From Lentisphaeria bacterium (lineage in GTDB: Bacteria > Verrucomicrobiota > Lentisphaeria > Oligosphaerales > PUNB01): a stretch of 16,786 bases of DNA. The position numbers were made by a program, and so were the translations under genes. Below the pieces are notes generated by a model, which saw nothing but the letters and a program-made list of their open reading frames with translations, was not told the DNA's origin and did not search any database. The stretch is taken from assembly GCA_007133055.1 (NCBI GenBank), contig SLNM01000151.1, positions 1 through 16,786 on the forward strand, in the 5' to 3' direction. Below are positions 7,020 to 15,164 of the stretch, one piece after another (positions within the stretch are counted from its first letter, which is position 1; each line of letters starts with the position of its first letter).

Positions 7020-8261
7020 ATGAAAAAGGTCAAATATTTACTGGTTGGCGGCGGGCTCGCTTCATGCGAAGCAATCAAAGGCATTCGCAGGCATGACCGG
7101 GAAGGCGGCATTGCCATGGTGGAACAGGAAATCCGGCTGCCTTACAATCGGCCGCCTCTGTCGAAGGCTTTCCTCAAAGGTGAAAAAGAAGAGCATGACT
7201 GTTTTTGCGCCCCGTCCTCCTTTTATCGGGAGCACAAAGTAGAACTGTTGCTGGGACGTCGTGCGGTCATGCTTGACGCGGCCGAACAAAAAGTCATCCT
7301 CGACCGCGGCGGGGAGGTTTCATTTGACCGAGCGCTTCTGGCCACCGGCGGCCGGCCGATCCAACCACCGCTGCCGGGTCTGGACTTGCGGGATATCTAT
7401 TTCCTTCGCACACTTGACCAGGCGGCGGCTATTCGCGCCGCGGCCAAGCCGTCGCGCCAGGCAGTGGTGATCGGCGCCGGCTTCATTGGTCTGGAAATTT
7501 CCGCCAGCCTCAATTCCCTGGGGGTGGATGTAACCGTGCTCGAACTGGCCAACCGGATATGGCCGCGTGTTGCCGACCCCGAAACGGCGGAACTGGTCAA
7601 GGACTATTACCAGAAGCGGGGGGTGGATATTCTAACGGGAGAAAAAGTTGTGCGGTTCGAAGGCGAGAACCGGCAGGTCGGCCAGGTGGTTCTGGAATCC
7701 GGTCGTCAACTGCCCTGCGATTTCGTGGTCTGCGCCGTCGGCATCGAACTCAACACCGAGCTGGCCGAGCAAGCTGGGCTGACCCTTGACAACGGTGTGG
7801 TGGTCGATGCCGGAATGCTCAGCAGCCATCCCAGTATCTACGCCGCCGGCGACATCGCCAACTACCCCGATCCCTACTTCGACAAGCGCCGTCGGGTGGA
7901 GCACTGGGGGCAGGCCGAATACACCGGTGGCCTGGCCGGGGAAAACATGGCCGGAGCCAACCGCGAATATGACCTGCTGACTTATTTCTGGTCCGAAGGC
8001 TTTGACCTGCACTACGAATTCGCCGGCGAAGAGGGAGTCTATGACCAGACGCTGAAACGCGGACGGTTCCCGGAAGATGATTTCGCCGCCCTATTCCTGG
8101 CAGAACAGCGACTGCGCGGGTTTTTGAGTGTCAATCCCGAGAAAAAAACCCAGTCGGCTCTGGAAGAGCTGATCACATCCCGGGTCGACCTCAAAGGGCG
8201 GGAGCAAGCTCTGGCCCAGCCCGGCAGCGACCTGGGCAAATTGATCCGGGACAATAATTAA
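7020..8261 (+). CDS. FAD-dependent NAD(P)H oxidoreductase, ferredoxin/rubredoxin reductase type
   Basis: A 413-residue flavoprotein of the pyridine nucleotide-disulphide oxidoreductase superfamily, of the type that reduces ferredoxin, rubredoxin or AIF-like partners. The N-terminal FAD motif is VGGGLAS (about 9-15), slightly off the classical GxGxxG. LLATGGRP lies at 107-114, the NAD(P) Rossmann motif VIGAGFIGLE at 150-159, and the second FAD motif YAAGDIA at 274-280. The tail from about 320 looks like the Reductase_C domain (YFWSEGFDLHYEFAG). There is no CxxC redox pair, so it is not a thioredoxin- or lipoamide-type enzyme. An upstream GTG at 7011 is in frame, but ATG at 7020 is preferred because ATAGG sits 8 nt before it and the Rossmann strand then begins at once. 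The aldo/keto reductase follows 17 nt downstream, so the two form an operon. The electron partner is unknown. Confidence 0.88.
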   Translation: MKKVKYLLVGGGLASCEAIKGIRRHDREGGIAMVEQEIRLPYNRPPLSKAFLKGEKEEHDCFCAPSSFYREHKVELLLGRRAVMLDAAEQKVILDRGGEVSFDRALLATGGRPIQPPLPGLDLRDIYFLRTLDQAAAIRAAAKPSRQAVVIGAGFIGLEISASLNSLGVDVTVLELANRIWPRVADPETAELVKDYYQKRGVDILTGEKVVRFEGENRQVGQVVLESGRQLPCDFVVCAVGIELNTELAEQAGLTLDNGVVVDAGMLSSHPSIYAAGDIANYPDPYFDKRRRVEHWGQAEYTGGLAGENMAGANREYDLLTYFWSEGFDLHYEFAGEEGVYDQTLKRGRFPEDDFAALFLAEQRLRGFLSVNPEKKTQSALEELITSRVDLKGREQALAQPGSDLGKLIRDNN

Positions 8262-8278
8262 CATGAAAGGAGACCACA

Positions 8279-9283
8279 ATGGACATGGAATATCGTAATT
8301 TAGGCAGAACCGGAGTCAAGGTCAGCCCTCTGTGCCTGGGCTGCATGATGTTCGGCAACCGAACCGGGCCGGAGGATTCGTATGCGATCATCGACCGCGC
8401 CTTGGAGGCTGGCATAAACTTTCTCGACACCGCCAATGTCTACAGTCGCGGCGAAAGCGAGAAAACCACAGGCGAAGCACTGAAACGCAATGGACAGCGT
8501 GACAAAGTTATCCTGGCCACCAAAGTTCACGGCAGCATGGGCGAAGGTCCTAACGACCGGGGCAACAGCCGCCGCCATATTATCGAACAATGCGAGGCCA
8601 GCCTGCGCCGATTGCAGACCGACTGGATCGACCTCTATCAAATCCATCGACCGCAGTCGGACATCCCAATCGACGAAACACTGCGTGCACTCGACGACCT
8701 GGTCCGCGCCGGCAAGGTTCGGTACCTTGGCACCAGCACCTTTGCCGCCTGGCAATGTGTTGAATCACTGTGGGCCAGCCAGCGGTTCAACCTTAACCGG
8801 TTCGTCTGCGAGCAGCCACCCTACAACCTACTGGACCGACGCATCGAACGGGAGCTGCTGCCGATGGCCAGAACCTACGGCTACGGGATTATTCCCTGGA
8901 GCCCTCTGGCCGGCGGGCTGCTGACCGGCAAGTACAAACGAAACGAAGATGCACCGGAAAACAGTCGCTTCAGCCGACGCCAGGACAGCCCTCGTGTGAC
9001 ACCGGCCATGTTCGACGGGGTGGAGGGCTTGCAGCCCCTGGCCGACGACAAGAGCTGCACCATGGCTCAACTGGCTCTGGCCTGGTGCCTCCGGCAACCG
9101 GGGGTAACCGCGCCGATCATCGGCCCGCGCACGATGTCGCAGCTCGAGGACAACCTGGGGGCGCTGCAAGTAACGGTGAACGACCAGGACTGTGAAACAA
9201 TCGACCGGCTCAATGGCCCGGGCCAGGCGGCTTCGCCTTTCTATCAGGCCGATTTCGGACCGCATCAGTTCCCGGTGGAATAG
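8279..9283 (+). CDS. Aldo/keto reductase
   Basis: A 334-residue NADPH-dependent oxidoreductase of the aldo/keto reductase superfamily with a TIM-barrel fold. It falls in the bacterial group related to YghZ, Gpr and the potassium-channel beta subunit. The catalytic tetrad is visible: D50 and Y55 in [12 protein letters not shown]82 in ATKVHG and H123 in LYQIHRP. Cofactor-binding segments near the C-terminus ([16 protein letters not shown] and PIIGPRT) are also typical. The start at 8279 has a strong AAAGGAG at 8266-8272. It lies 17 nt after the flavoprotein gene, so they are probably cotranscribed as a carbonyl-reduction or stress-response unit. The substrate cannot be told from sequence. Its stop is 16 nt before the polX remnant. 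Confidence 0.94.
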   Translation: MDMEYRNLGRTGVKVSPLCLGCMMFGNRTGPEDSYAIIDRALEAGINFLDTANVYSRGESEKTTGEALKRNGQRDKVILATKVHGSMGEGPNDRGNSRRHIIEQCEASLRRLQTDWIDLYQIHRPQSDIPIDETLRALDDLVRAGKVRYLGTSTFAAWQCVESLWASQRFNLNRFVCEQPPYNLLDRRIERELLPMARTYGYGIIPWSPLAGGLLTGKYKRNEDAPENSRFSRRQDSPRVTPAMFDGVEGLQPLADDKSCTMAQLALAWCLRQPGVTAPIIGPRTMSQLEDNLGALQVTVNDQDCETIDRLNGPGQAASPFYQADFGPHQFPVE

Positions 9284-9299
9284 ATATTACTGGCAGACC

Positions 9300-9878
9300 A
9301 TGGAGAATCCCGGCATCGCCAAAATTTTCGAGGAGATCGCCGATCTCCTTGAGCTGCGCGAGGGAAACCCCTTCCGCGTACGCTCCTATCGCAATGCCGG
9401 GAGAAACTGTCTGTTCGGCTGGCCGACGGTTTGCAGGTCGACTTTCGATAATTCAATGAATCATCGTTCGGCGCCGCTTTGCTCTACTTTACCGGCAGCA
9501 AGCCGCACAACATCAAATTGCGCAAGATTGCCAATGAGCACGGCTGGAAGCTCAACGAATACGGTTTGTTCGAGGGCGAGAGCAGGCTGGCGGGGCAAAC
9601 CGAGGAGGAAATCTACGGGAAACTGTCGCTTGCCTGGATTCCGCCCGAGCTGCGCGAAGACACTGGCGAACTGACGGCGGCGGGCCAAAATCAGTTGCCG
9701 AACCTGCTGCAGGCAGACGATCTGCGCGGCGACCTGCACTGCCACACCACGGCCACTGACGGCCAGAACACAATCGGTGAAATGGCCGAGGCCGCCAGCA
9801 TTCACTATAACTTCAATCTCTCCACCTCAGCCATGACCGACCGAATGCGCCGTTGGCGCGGGGGGCTGCAAATGGAAC
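9300..9878 (+). pseudogene. polX: Broken DNA polymerase X / PHP exonuclease gene
   Basis: A decayed copy of bacterial PolX (about 570 residues when intact), a repair polymerase with N-terminal HhH/Pol-beta domains and a C-terminal PHP nuclease. From the ATG at 9300 the true N-terminus is seen ([19 protein letters not shown], then [12 protein letters not shown], about 36 residues). Sequence then jumps to the end of the polymerase core in another frame: [10 protein letters not shown] from 9419, an in-frame TAA at 9449-9451, then [27 protein letters not shown] and [13 protein letters not shown]. The PHP start [14 protein letters not shown] follows (about 9725-9766), and similarity fades at GLQMER near 9877. 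About 180 residues with the polymerase active site and most of the PHP domain are missing. The remnant ends exactly where a REP-like repeat begins at 9879. It cannot encode a working enzyme. Confidence 0.9.
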
Positions 9879-9933
9879 GCCCTGGAGCCGTCCGGCCTCG
9901 GACGGTATTAACGGCGGAGACCCGCCGTCTCCA
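9879..9933. repeat. REP-like double-hairpin repeat, copy 1
   Basis: Two adjacent 7-bp stems with 4-nt loops: CCGTCCG (9888-9894) with CGGACGG (9899-9905), and ACGGCGG (9911-9917) with CCGCCGT (9922-9928). The 55-nt unit recurs inverted at 16628-16682 with only two mismatches, and its distal half recurs at 16591-16616. This behaves like an intergenic palindromic repeat family of the genome. Confidence 0.85.
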
Positions 9934-10246
9934 AAAGCGACGATTGTGGCGGACGATTCTTGTGTGTGATCGTAAATTCGCAGTCGTCAGCCGCTTCTGT
10001 CTTTTTCTTATGAAGACGGCCTGGCAAGAGCGACCAAGGGTGGCGACGAAGTATGCAAATGTCCGACGCGCTGGCCTGGTGAAATAATGGGGCTATATTA
10101 TGCACAGCGGCCAATGACAATGGCCAGAGTGCATTCATTCTCGGCCAGGAGCTTCTCCGTCTCGGGCGGGATTGCCAGGCGGCGCTTTAGTAGAGTCTAT
10201 GTTTTTCTGATACGGAAATCAAATAAGGCAGTACAAGGTGCAAACA
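9934..10246. other. Gene-free stretch between the polX remnant and the BamD-LptE gene
   Basis: About 310 nt with no supportable gene. The open frames here (for example 10087-10281 on the plus strand and 9908-10138 on the minus strand) are short, lack domains and look random. A small stem GGCCA/TGGCC lies at 10109-10125. The part just after the repeat (GACGATTGTGGCGGACGATTC, 9938-9958) may belong to the repeat unit. AAGGTG at 10235-10240 is the ribosome-binding site of the next gene. The promoter was not identified. Confidence 0.4.
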
Positions 10247-11830
10247 ATGAAAAACACAATTCTCCCTGTGTCTCGGTTTAAATGGGCGAGTGCTATTTGT
10301 GTGTTGGTATTCCTGGCTGTCTGGCGACCATCTCACCTGCTTGCCGAAGAGGTGGTCGGCCCGGTGGTCGGCAACGACCCGGGCTGGCGAGTGGAGACGG
10401 GCTTGCTGCGTCGACAGGAAGTGGACTTGCAGGAGCGGGTCAACCAGCAAGTTGCCAGGGGGCAGTTCGCGGCGGCGGCTCGAACCTACGGGCGAATGGC
10501 CAATCTGGCCACTCGCCGGGTCAATGCCGCCTGGGCCACCATGCATAAGGGCGAGGCGCAGATCGCCGCCGGTCGCCTGTGGCAGGCGGCCGGGAGCTAT
10601 AAGTCAGCGATCCAACGGTGGCCCGGAGAAATCAATTTTCGCCAGGCAATCAATCGACTGCGGGAAATAGCCGAGGCTCTGGCCACTCAGCCCAGCTCGA
10701 TCCTGGGGGTGATCCCAGTATCGAGAACAGATCAGGCCATCGAGCTGTACAAGTTCATCGTCGAACATGCCCCCTCCGGACCGAACGCCGCCGCGGACGC
10801 CATGCGGCTGGCCGAGCTCCAGCTTCAGGAGCGTCAGACCGAGGCGGCAATGGCCTCGTTTAAACAGGTCTACGAACGTCATCCCCGGTCTGACGAAGCG
10901 CCGCGGGCCGCCATAAAGTATATTGACCTGCTGCTTGAGCGAGCCAGGCGCGCCCATGGGCATCCGCAAATGCTGGCGGAGGCGCGCGAGGAGGCACGCG
11001 GCTTCCTGCGTCGTCACCCGCGCCACGAGCTGGCCGGGGAAGCTGAAAATATGCTTCGGGAAAGCGAGGAGCTACTGGCCGCCTACTACCTGGAGCTGGC
11101 CGCCTTCCATATGCATCCGGTCCGCTCCCAGGTCGACTCCGCCAGGCGATACCTGAACATAGTGATCGAACGCTTCGGGAACACTGCGGCGGCGCCGAAG
11201 GCGAATGAGATGTTGCGGCAGCTCGACAATCCAGCCGGCAATTCGCCGTCCGCTGGCAATTCCGGATCAAATTCTCCGGCGGGCAACTCGGCAGCGTCCG
11301 AAGACTTCACATATACGGAGGAGGACATACAGGCCATGGAGATCATCCCCGTGCGGCTTAGGCCCCTGAGCGCGGCGCCGCTGCCCGCTTTTTCCAGCCT
11401 GGCAGTGGTGTCCGTGCGCAATCACTCCATGGAACCAGAACTGGGAACGGTTTTTCAGCGGCAACTGCACGAAGAAATTATGCGCGAGGAAACTGTCGCA
11501 CTGCAAAGTGCGGACAATGCCGATTTATGGTTGGAAGTGCGAATCCACAGCCTCGATTACCGGGCCAGTGCGTCGGCCAGAATTCGCCGGGAACAAGACC
11601 TGCCAGACTCTTTGAGCACTCATTCCACCACTATTTACACAGCCTCCCTGAATCTGGACTATCAGGTGCTAACTCCGAACCGGGAAGTGTTAATTGAATG
11701 GCAGTCGGTTGGTGGCGAGGCTGATTTTCCGGCCATGCCTGACATGGCCATGTCCAGGGAAACGGCGATTCGCCAGTCAGCCAGCGATGCGGCCAGGAAG
11801 CTGATGCACAGCATCGTAGATTCCTGGTAG
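10247..11830 (+). CDS. Predicted BamD-LptE fusion, periplasmic outer-membrane assembly protein
   Basis: A 527-residue exported protein with two parts. Residues 1-34 form a signal peptide (basic RFK, hydrophobic core ASAICVLVFLAVW, likely cut near HLLA-EE). There is no lipobox cysteine, unlike normal BamD and LptE, which are lipoproteins. Residues 60-328 are TPR-like; the stretch with LLAAYYLELAAFH and ARRYLNIVIERFGNTAAAPKANEML matches the BamD pattern (KxxxAxxYLxxxxY...AxxRxxxVxxxYP...A). A linker of AGNS-type repeats covers about 329-351. Residues about 365-527 match LptE: FSSLAVVSVRNHSMEPELGTVF, a QLHEEIMRE helix, NADLWLEVRI, LNLDYQVL, VLIEWQSVGGEADFPA and a final helix SRETAIRQSASDAARKL. 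ATG 10247 is chosen over the in-frame GTG 10238 because AAGGTG lies 6 nt upstream. ispF follows after about 50 nt. The domain calls come from recognition, not from searches. Confidence 0.75.
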   Translation: MKNTILPVSRFKWASAICVLVFLAVWRPSHLLAEEVVGPVVGNDPGWRVETGLLRRQEVDLQERVNQQVARGQFAAAARTYGRMANLATRRVNAAWATMHKGEAQIAAGRLWQAAGSYKSAIQRWPGEINFRQAINRLREIAEALATQPSSILGVIPVSRTDQAIELYKFIVEHAPSGPNAAADAMRLAELQLQERQTEAAMASFKQVYERHPRSDEAPRAAIKYIDLLLERARRAHGHPQMLAEAREEARGFLRRHPRHELAGEAENMLRESEELLAAYYLELAAFHMHPVRSQVDSARRYLNIVIERFGNTAAAPKANEMLRQLDNPAGNSPSAGNSGSNSPAGNSAASEDFTYTEEDIQAMEIIPVRLRPLSAAPLPAFSSLAVVSVRNHSMEPELGTVFQRQLHEEIMREETVALQSADNADLWLEVRIHSLDYRASASARIRREQDLPDSLSTHSTTIYTASLNLDYQVLTPNREVLIEWQSVGGEADFPAMPDMAMSRETAIRQSASDAARKLMHSIVDSW

Positions 11831-11883
11831 CTGAACCGGTGAGGCAATTGCCGGGAAATATCTCTTGAAAGATCGGTGTGCCA

Positions 11884-12399
11884 ATGTCGATATCAGCCTT
11901 CAGAATCGGCCACGGCTTCGATGTTCATCCGTTGGTTGCGGGGCGCAGGCTGGTGCTTGGCGGCGTGGTTGTTCCGCATGACAAAGGGCTGGCGGGACAC
12001 TCCGACGCCGATGTCCTCCTGCACGCGGTGGCGGACGCTTTCCTGGGTGCGGTGGCGGGCGGCGATATCGGCCAATGGTTCCCGGACAGCCAGGAGCAAT
12101 ACCGGGATGCCGACAGCCGTCAGTTACTGGAGCAGATCATTCACTCTCCCCGCCATCAAGCATGGCATCTGGTCAATCTGGACTGCACCATCATGGCCGA
12201 ACAGCCTCGCCTGGCCATCCATGTCCCGGCAATTCGCCACAGTATCGCCAGCCTTTTTGCCGCCGACCCGGAGCAAATTTCCGTCAAGGCCACCACCTGC
12301 GAGAAGCTCGGGTTTGTCGGTCGCGAGGAGGGGATAGCCGTCTCCGCCGTAGTCCTGCTGAGCAGGACTGAATATCGGGGAAATAACATTCGACAATGA
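11884..12399 (+). CDS. ispF: 2-C-methyl-D-erythritol 2,4-cyclodiphosphate synthase
   Basis: A 171-residue IspF, the MEP-pathway enzyme that cyclises CDP-methylerythritol 2-phosphate to MEcPP with release of CMP. Metal ligands D13 and H15 lie in IGHGFDVHPL and H47 in GHSDADVLLHA. The nucleotide-binding region SVKATTCEKLGFVGREEGIA near the C-terminus matches the family consensus. Intact IspF is about 157-160 residues and trimeric; this copy has a short C-terminal extension (SRTEYRGNNIRQ). ATG 11884 is preferred to the in-frame GTG at 11878, although the ribosome site is weak for both. It shows that the organism makes isoprenoids by the MEP route. No ispD is adjacent. It lies about 50 nt after the BamD-LptE gene and may share its transcript. 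Confidence 0.97.
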   Translation: MSISAFRIGHGFDVHPLVAGRRLVLGGVVVPHDKGLAGHSDADVLLHAVADAFLGAVAGGDIGQWFPDSQEQYRDADSRQLLEQIIHSPRHQAWHLVNLDCTIMAEQPRLAIHVPAIRHSIASLFAADPEQISVKATTCEKLGFVGREEGIAVSAVVLLSRTEYRGNNIRQ

Positions 12400-12459
12400 G
12401 CGTTGTTCGGTGTCCCCATAGTTGATCGGGACCAGACTTTAATCTTGTAATTGGTTTGC

Positions 12460-12493
12460 GACTCCGGGGTACCCGATCTATTAATCCGGAGTC
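12460..12493. terminator. Possible bidirectional terminator hairpin between ispF and fetB
   Basis: GACTCCGG (12460-12467) and CCGGAGTC (12486-12493) form an 8-bp stem with an 18-nt loop in the gap between two convergent genes. There is no clear T-run on either side, so the call rests on position and symmetry. Confidence 0.45.
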
Positions 12494-12507
12494 AGCAACT
12501 CACGAAG

Positions 12508-13326
12508 TCAGGATTTGGTGGTTGGTTCGGGTGTGATCTTCAGAAAATCTTCGTCGGGCAGGCCGCCGGCGTCGAAATTACCGCGAACAATGAAGAGCAG
12601 GTTGAGAGCGACACCTGCGATTGTGCATACGTAGATAGCCAGCATGATGGCGATTTGATAGCGCACCGCCGCCAGCGGGCTTTCATTGGCCAGGATCTGT
12701 CCGGTCATCATACCGGGCAGAAAAACGATCCCCATGGTGGTCATGCCTGCCAGGGTCGGCTTGGCGGCGGCGGCCACGGCCCGCTGCAGAAATGGCTTGA
12801 GCGCCTCCATTTGACTGGCGCCGAGCGCCAGCCGATAATAGTAGAGATCATAATTATCCTGCAAGTTATCGCGCAGCCCGCCGACACCGATGATATTGCC
12901 GCGCAGAGAGTTGCCCAGCAGCATGCCGCCAATGGCCACGGCGTAGCGAATCTCCAGCATGTGGGGGCGACTCATGACGATGACTAAAAAGTACCAGAGC
13001 AGGAAGAGAGTAACAGTAAGCATCGAAAAGGCGGTGGGCGGTAAAAACTTCGACAGTGGCAGCTCGCAATTGCGCACCACGCTGCCGGCGGCGAAAAGGA
13101 TCATCAGTAAAACCCAGGCCAGGGTGATCGCCGGATGATCAAGGTCGAAAAGGTAATGCAGAAAGAATCCGACAAGCAGGAGCTGGCCGCTCATGCGCAA
13201 TACTGCTACCACTGTGCCGCGAATCAGAGGCAGGCGCAGACGGGCGAAGGCGAAGATTGGAATCGACAGCAGGAGGAAACTGGCGAGCAGTGCGAGGATG
13301 GTGATTTGGGGGGCGACCGAATTCAT
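12508..13326 (-). CDS. fetB: ABC transporter permease FetB/YbbM (UPF0014)
   Basis: A 272-residue polytopic inner-membrane protein of the UPF0014 family, the permease of the FetAB system that in E. coli has been linked to iron export and resistance to peroxide. Hydrophobic segments appear near residues 8-28, 43-62, 68-86, 98-116, 130-148, 190-215 and 222-248. The conserved stretches are visible: IRGTVVAVLRMSGQLLLVG, the family block AIGGMLLGNSLRGN, a LRDNLQDNYDLYYYRLALGAS loop, and TTMGIVFLPGMMTGQILANESPLAAVRYQI. Its start overlaps the stop of fetA by 4 nt (ATGA), the usual sign of coupled translation of permease and ATPase. The substrate is inferred from the family only. Confidence 0.93.
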   Translation of the reverse strand: MNSVAPQITILALLASFLLLSIPIFAFARLRLPLIRGTVVAVLRMSGQLLLVGFFLHYLFDLDHPAITLAWVLLMILFAAGSVVRNCELPLSKFLPPTAFSMLTVTLFLLWYFLVIVMSRPHMLEIRYAVAIGGMLLGNSLRGNIIGVGGLRDNLQDNYDLYYYRLALGASQMEALKPFLQRAVAAAAKPTLAGMTTMGIVFLPGMMTGQILANESPLAAVRYQIAIMLAIYVCTIAGVALNLLFIVRGNFDAGGLPDEDFLKITPEPTTKS

Positions 13327-13979
13327 CGTGGTTCTTTCCTTTCAATTGCCCGGACGCGACTTTTTTCCTGGCTCCAGGCTGGATCGTGGGAGACCGCGAG
13401 CACGGTTTTTTCCGGCAGGTCCAGAAAATACCGGGCAATTTTCTCTTTAAGTTTTCCATCCAGCGCCGCCGTTGGTTCGTCCAGCAGCAAAATAGGTCGG
13501 TCGAGCAACAGAGCAAGAATCAGCGAGAAGCGCTGGCGTTCTCCGCCGGACAGTTTGTTCAGGCTTTGATCGAGCAGTGCGGGTGCGAACTCGAAATCGG
13601 CGCATAGCTCATCCAGCCGTTGCTCCGGCGCGTCAAGGTGGCGATTGGCCATGAACCCCATGCTCTCCACGATCAGCCGCCGCGGAGTTTGTTCGTACTG
13701 GGGAGGTGTTTGCGGTACATAGGCGACGGTGCGGCGCACTTCCCAGCTTAACCGGGGAGTGATTTTGGTGCCTTGGCAATAGACAGCGCCCTTGGCGGGG
13801 GGGCGCCCATCAATCACCAATTTGAGCAGACTGCTTTTGCCGCTGCCCGAAGGACCGAGCAGGACTACTTTTTCCCCGGTCCCAATGCTCAAGTTGAAGT
13901 CCTGCATGATTACTCGACCGTTGAAAGCAAGGGAAATGTCCCTGTATTGCAGTAAGGCAGTCTGGTCGGTTCGGGGCAT
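13323..13979 (-). CDS. fetA: ABC transporter ATP-binding protein FetA/YbbL
   Basis: A 218-residue ABC ATPase and partner of the FetB permease. Walker A GPSGSGKS is at 42-49, the Q-loop at Q90 (YVPQTPPQ), the signature LSGGE at 143-147, Walker B with catalytic glutamate ILLLDEPT at 163-170, and the H-loop histidine at H198 (AVSHDP). The short length without accessory domains fits FetA/YbbL. The ATG at 13979 has AAGGA 10 nt upstream. It overlaps fetB by 4 nt and begins 41 nt after the TIGR04138 gene, so the four genes from the HIT hydrolase to fetB look like one transcript. Confidence 0.93.
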   Translation of the reverse strand: MPRTDQTALLQYRDISLAFNGRVIMQDFNLSIGTGEKVVLLGPSGSGKSSLLKLVIDGRPPAKGAVYCQGTKITPRLSWEVRRTVAYVPQTPPQYEQTPRRLIVESMGFMANRHLDAPEQRLDELCADFEFAPALLDQSLNKLSGGERQRFSLILALLLDRPILLLDEPTAALDGKLKEKIARYFLDLPEKTVLAVSHDPAWSQEKSRVRAIERKEPR

Positions 13980-14020
13980 GAATATTTCGTCCTTGGACTA
14001 TCCTGGCGCGCGGGGATATG

Positions 14021-14446
14021 TCAGGCGATGTACCTGGTTGCCTTCGAGTCCGTTGCGGTTGCGGGTCCGGCGGGAGCGGGGGGCTCCAGAAATTCCCGGT
14101 GGAAATCGTATGCATCGTCAAAATCGGCCAGGACATCCTCGCGCCTGGAAGCCAGTATCCCCGCCCGAACCATGGCAAAGACAATCTCGCCAACATCCCG
14201 GGTCGAGCGCAGTCCCCAAAAATTCAGGACATCCAGGGCCAGTGGTCCGTATTCCTGCCGCGCCAACTGGCGGAACCCCTCGAGTAAGTCGGCGGCATTA
14301 AGATGCTGGTGCCGGGCTTGACCCCTGACTTCGCGGTTGGCGAAAGACAAGGAGCGCGCCACAAAGAACCATGCTTCCCGCCGATAGCGTCCGCCCTTTG
14401 CCGCCAGGGCTTCAATTCTTTTGGCCACCTCCGGATTCTGCTTCAT
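14021..14446 (-). CDS. TIGR04138 (Minf_1886) family PVC conserved protein
   Basis: A 141-residue cytoplasmic protein of unknown function. I recognise the pattern of the Planctomycetes/Verrucomicrobia conserved hypothetical family TIGR04138: an aromatic helical start (YRREAWFFVARSLSF), then HLNAADLLEGFRQLA, the core EYGPLALDVLNFWGLRSTRDVGEIVF, and ADFDDAYDFHREF. The Pro/Ala-rich tail (EPPAPAGPATAT) is variable. The start ATG at 14446 overlaps the stop of the HIT gene as TAATG and has GAGGG about 10 nt upstream. The in-frame ATG at 14455 is less likely because its Shine-Dalgarno would be too close. The HIT, TIGR04138 and ABC order is suggestive of cotranscription but gives no function. This gene is the best taxonomic clue in the window. 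Confidence 0.8.
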   Translation of the reverse strand: MKQNPEVAKRIEALAAKGGRYRREAWFFVARSLSFANREVRGQARHQHLNAADLLEGFRQLARQEYGPLALDVLNFWGLRSTRDVGEIVFAMVRAGILASRREDVLADFDDAYDFHREFLEPPAPAGPATATDSKATRYIA

Positions 14447-14886
14447 TATTCCCATTCCCTCGAGTCTGCCAGTTTCTTTCGTACCATATTGGCGATCTGC
14501 TCCTTTTCACGGTCGTCCTCATACTGGTCATGCCGGTCGGGCAGCAGTGCGAACGGGTCGCTGTTTCTTCGGGGGATCACATGCAGATGGGCGTGCGGCA
14601 CCACCTGCCCGGCGCAGGCGCCGTTGGCCAGAAGCAAATTGAATCCGTCTCCGTCAACCGCCCGCATCAGAGCGGCGGCAATCCTGGGTGCCACTTCCAT
14701 CATGCGCCCGAGATAGTCGGCGGGTACCGTGGTCAGGCTGACATGATGCTGCCTGGGAATGATCAGAGCGTGCCCCTTGCTGACCGGCGCAATGTCAAGA
14801 AAGCAAAGCACCAAGTCGTCCTGGTAAAGATCGACGGACGGAATTTCCCGGCGAATAATCCGGCAAAAAACACAATTCTCTTCCAT
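14446..14886 (-). CDS. HIT-family nucleotide hydrolase/transferase
   Basis: A 146-residue histidine-triad protein, a superfamily that cleaves nucleoside phosphoramidates, Ap4A-type dinucleotides or adenylylated compounds. The catalytic triad HAHLHVIPR sits at about 98-106 (H98, H100, H102). The N-terminal CVFCRI (C5, C8) together with downstream His residues (H39, H47/H48) fits the zinc site of HinT-like and FHIT-like bacterial members. The block APVSKGHALIIPRQHH is also typical. The C-terminal charged extension (DRHDQYEDDREKEQI) is longer than in HinT. It is the first gene of the minus-strand operon, divergent from rpsD across a 278-nt gap. The substrate is unknown. Confidence 0.93.
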   Translation of the reverse strand: MEENCVFCRIIRREIPSVDLYQDDLVLCFLDIAPVSKGHALIIPRQHHVSLTTVPADYLGRMMEVAPRIAAALMRAVDGDGFNLLLANGACAGQVVPHAHLHVIPRRNSDPFALLPDRHDQYEDDREKEQIANMVRKKLADSREWE

Positions 14887-15164
14887 GATTCAAAACTCCC
14901 TGGTTGCGTTGCAGTTTTCAAGGGTTCCAAGATAGGTTGATTTTTCAAAATTTCAATGATCAGTTGCATTTGCATGAACTATGACTACAGTAACCGTTCT
15001 GTTTTGGCTGCAGGTACGTTTTCCATCCATCCCGACGCCTTATGTTCTGGCTCGGCTCGGGCATTTCCCTGTCTGGGATCATTGCCTGCCGGGGATGGAT
15101 ACCTGGACCGAATCATGCTGTCAGTTTTTCTTTCAATTGGTCAAAAAAGGAATGCGAAACCAAG
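14887..15164. promoter_or_regulatory. Divergent intergenic region, HIT operon / rpsD
   Basis: A 278-nt gap that must hold the promoters of both the HIT-TIGR04138-fetAB operon and rpsD. An AT-rich patch lies at 14939-14960. I could not assign -35/-10 boxes with confidence and see no clear hairpin or riboswitch. An in-frame extension of rpsD to 15042 is open, but its sequence does not resemble S4. The 11-mer TTGCATTTGCA at 14964-14974 recurs at 15924-15934 on the other side of rpsD. Confidence 0.4.

Noticed and set aside
9479..10087. 202-codon frame as a functional PHP-domain protein
   Set aside because: It starts inside the polymerase core, loses similarity after the first PHP motif and runs through the REP-like repeat; it is part of the polX remnant.
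15042..15164. N-terminal extension of rpsD from an upstream start
   Set aside because: The extra 41 residues are unlike S4 and the ATG at 15165 gives the normal S4 length.
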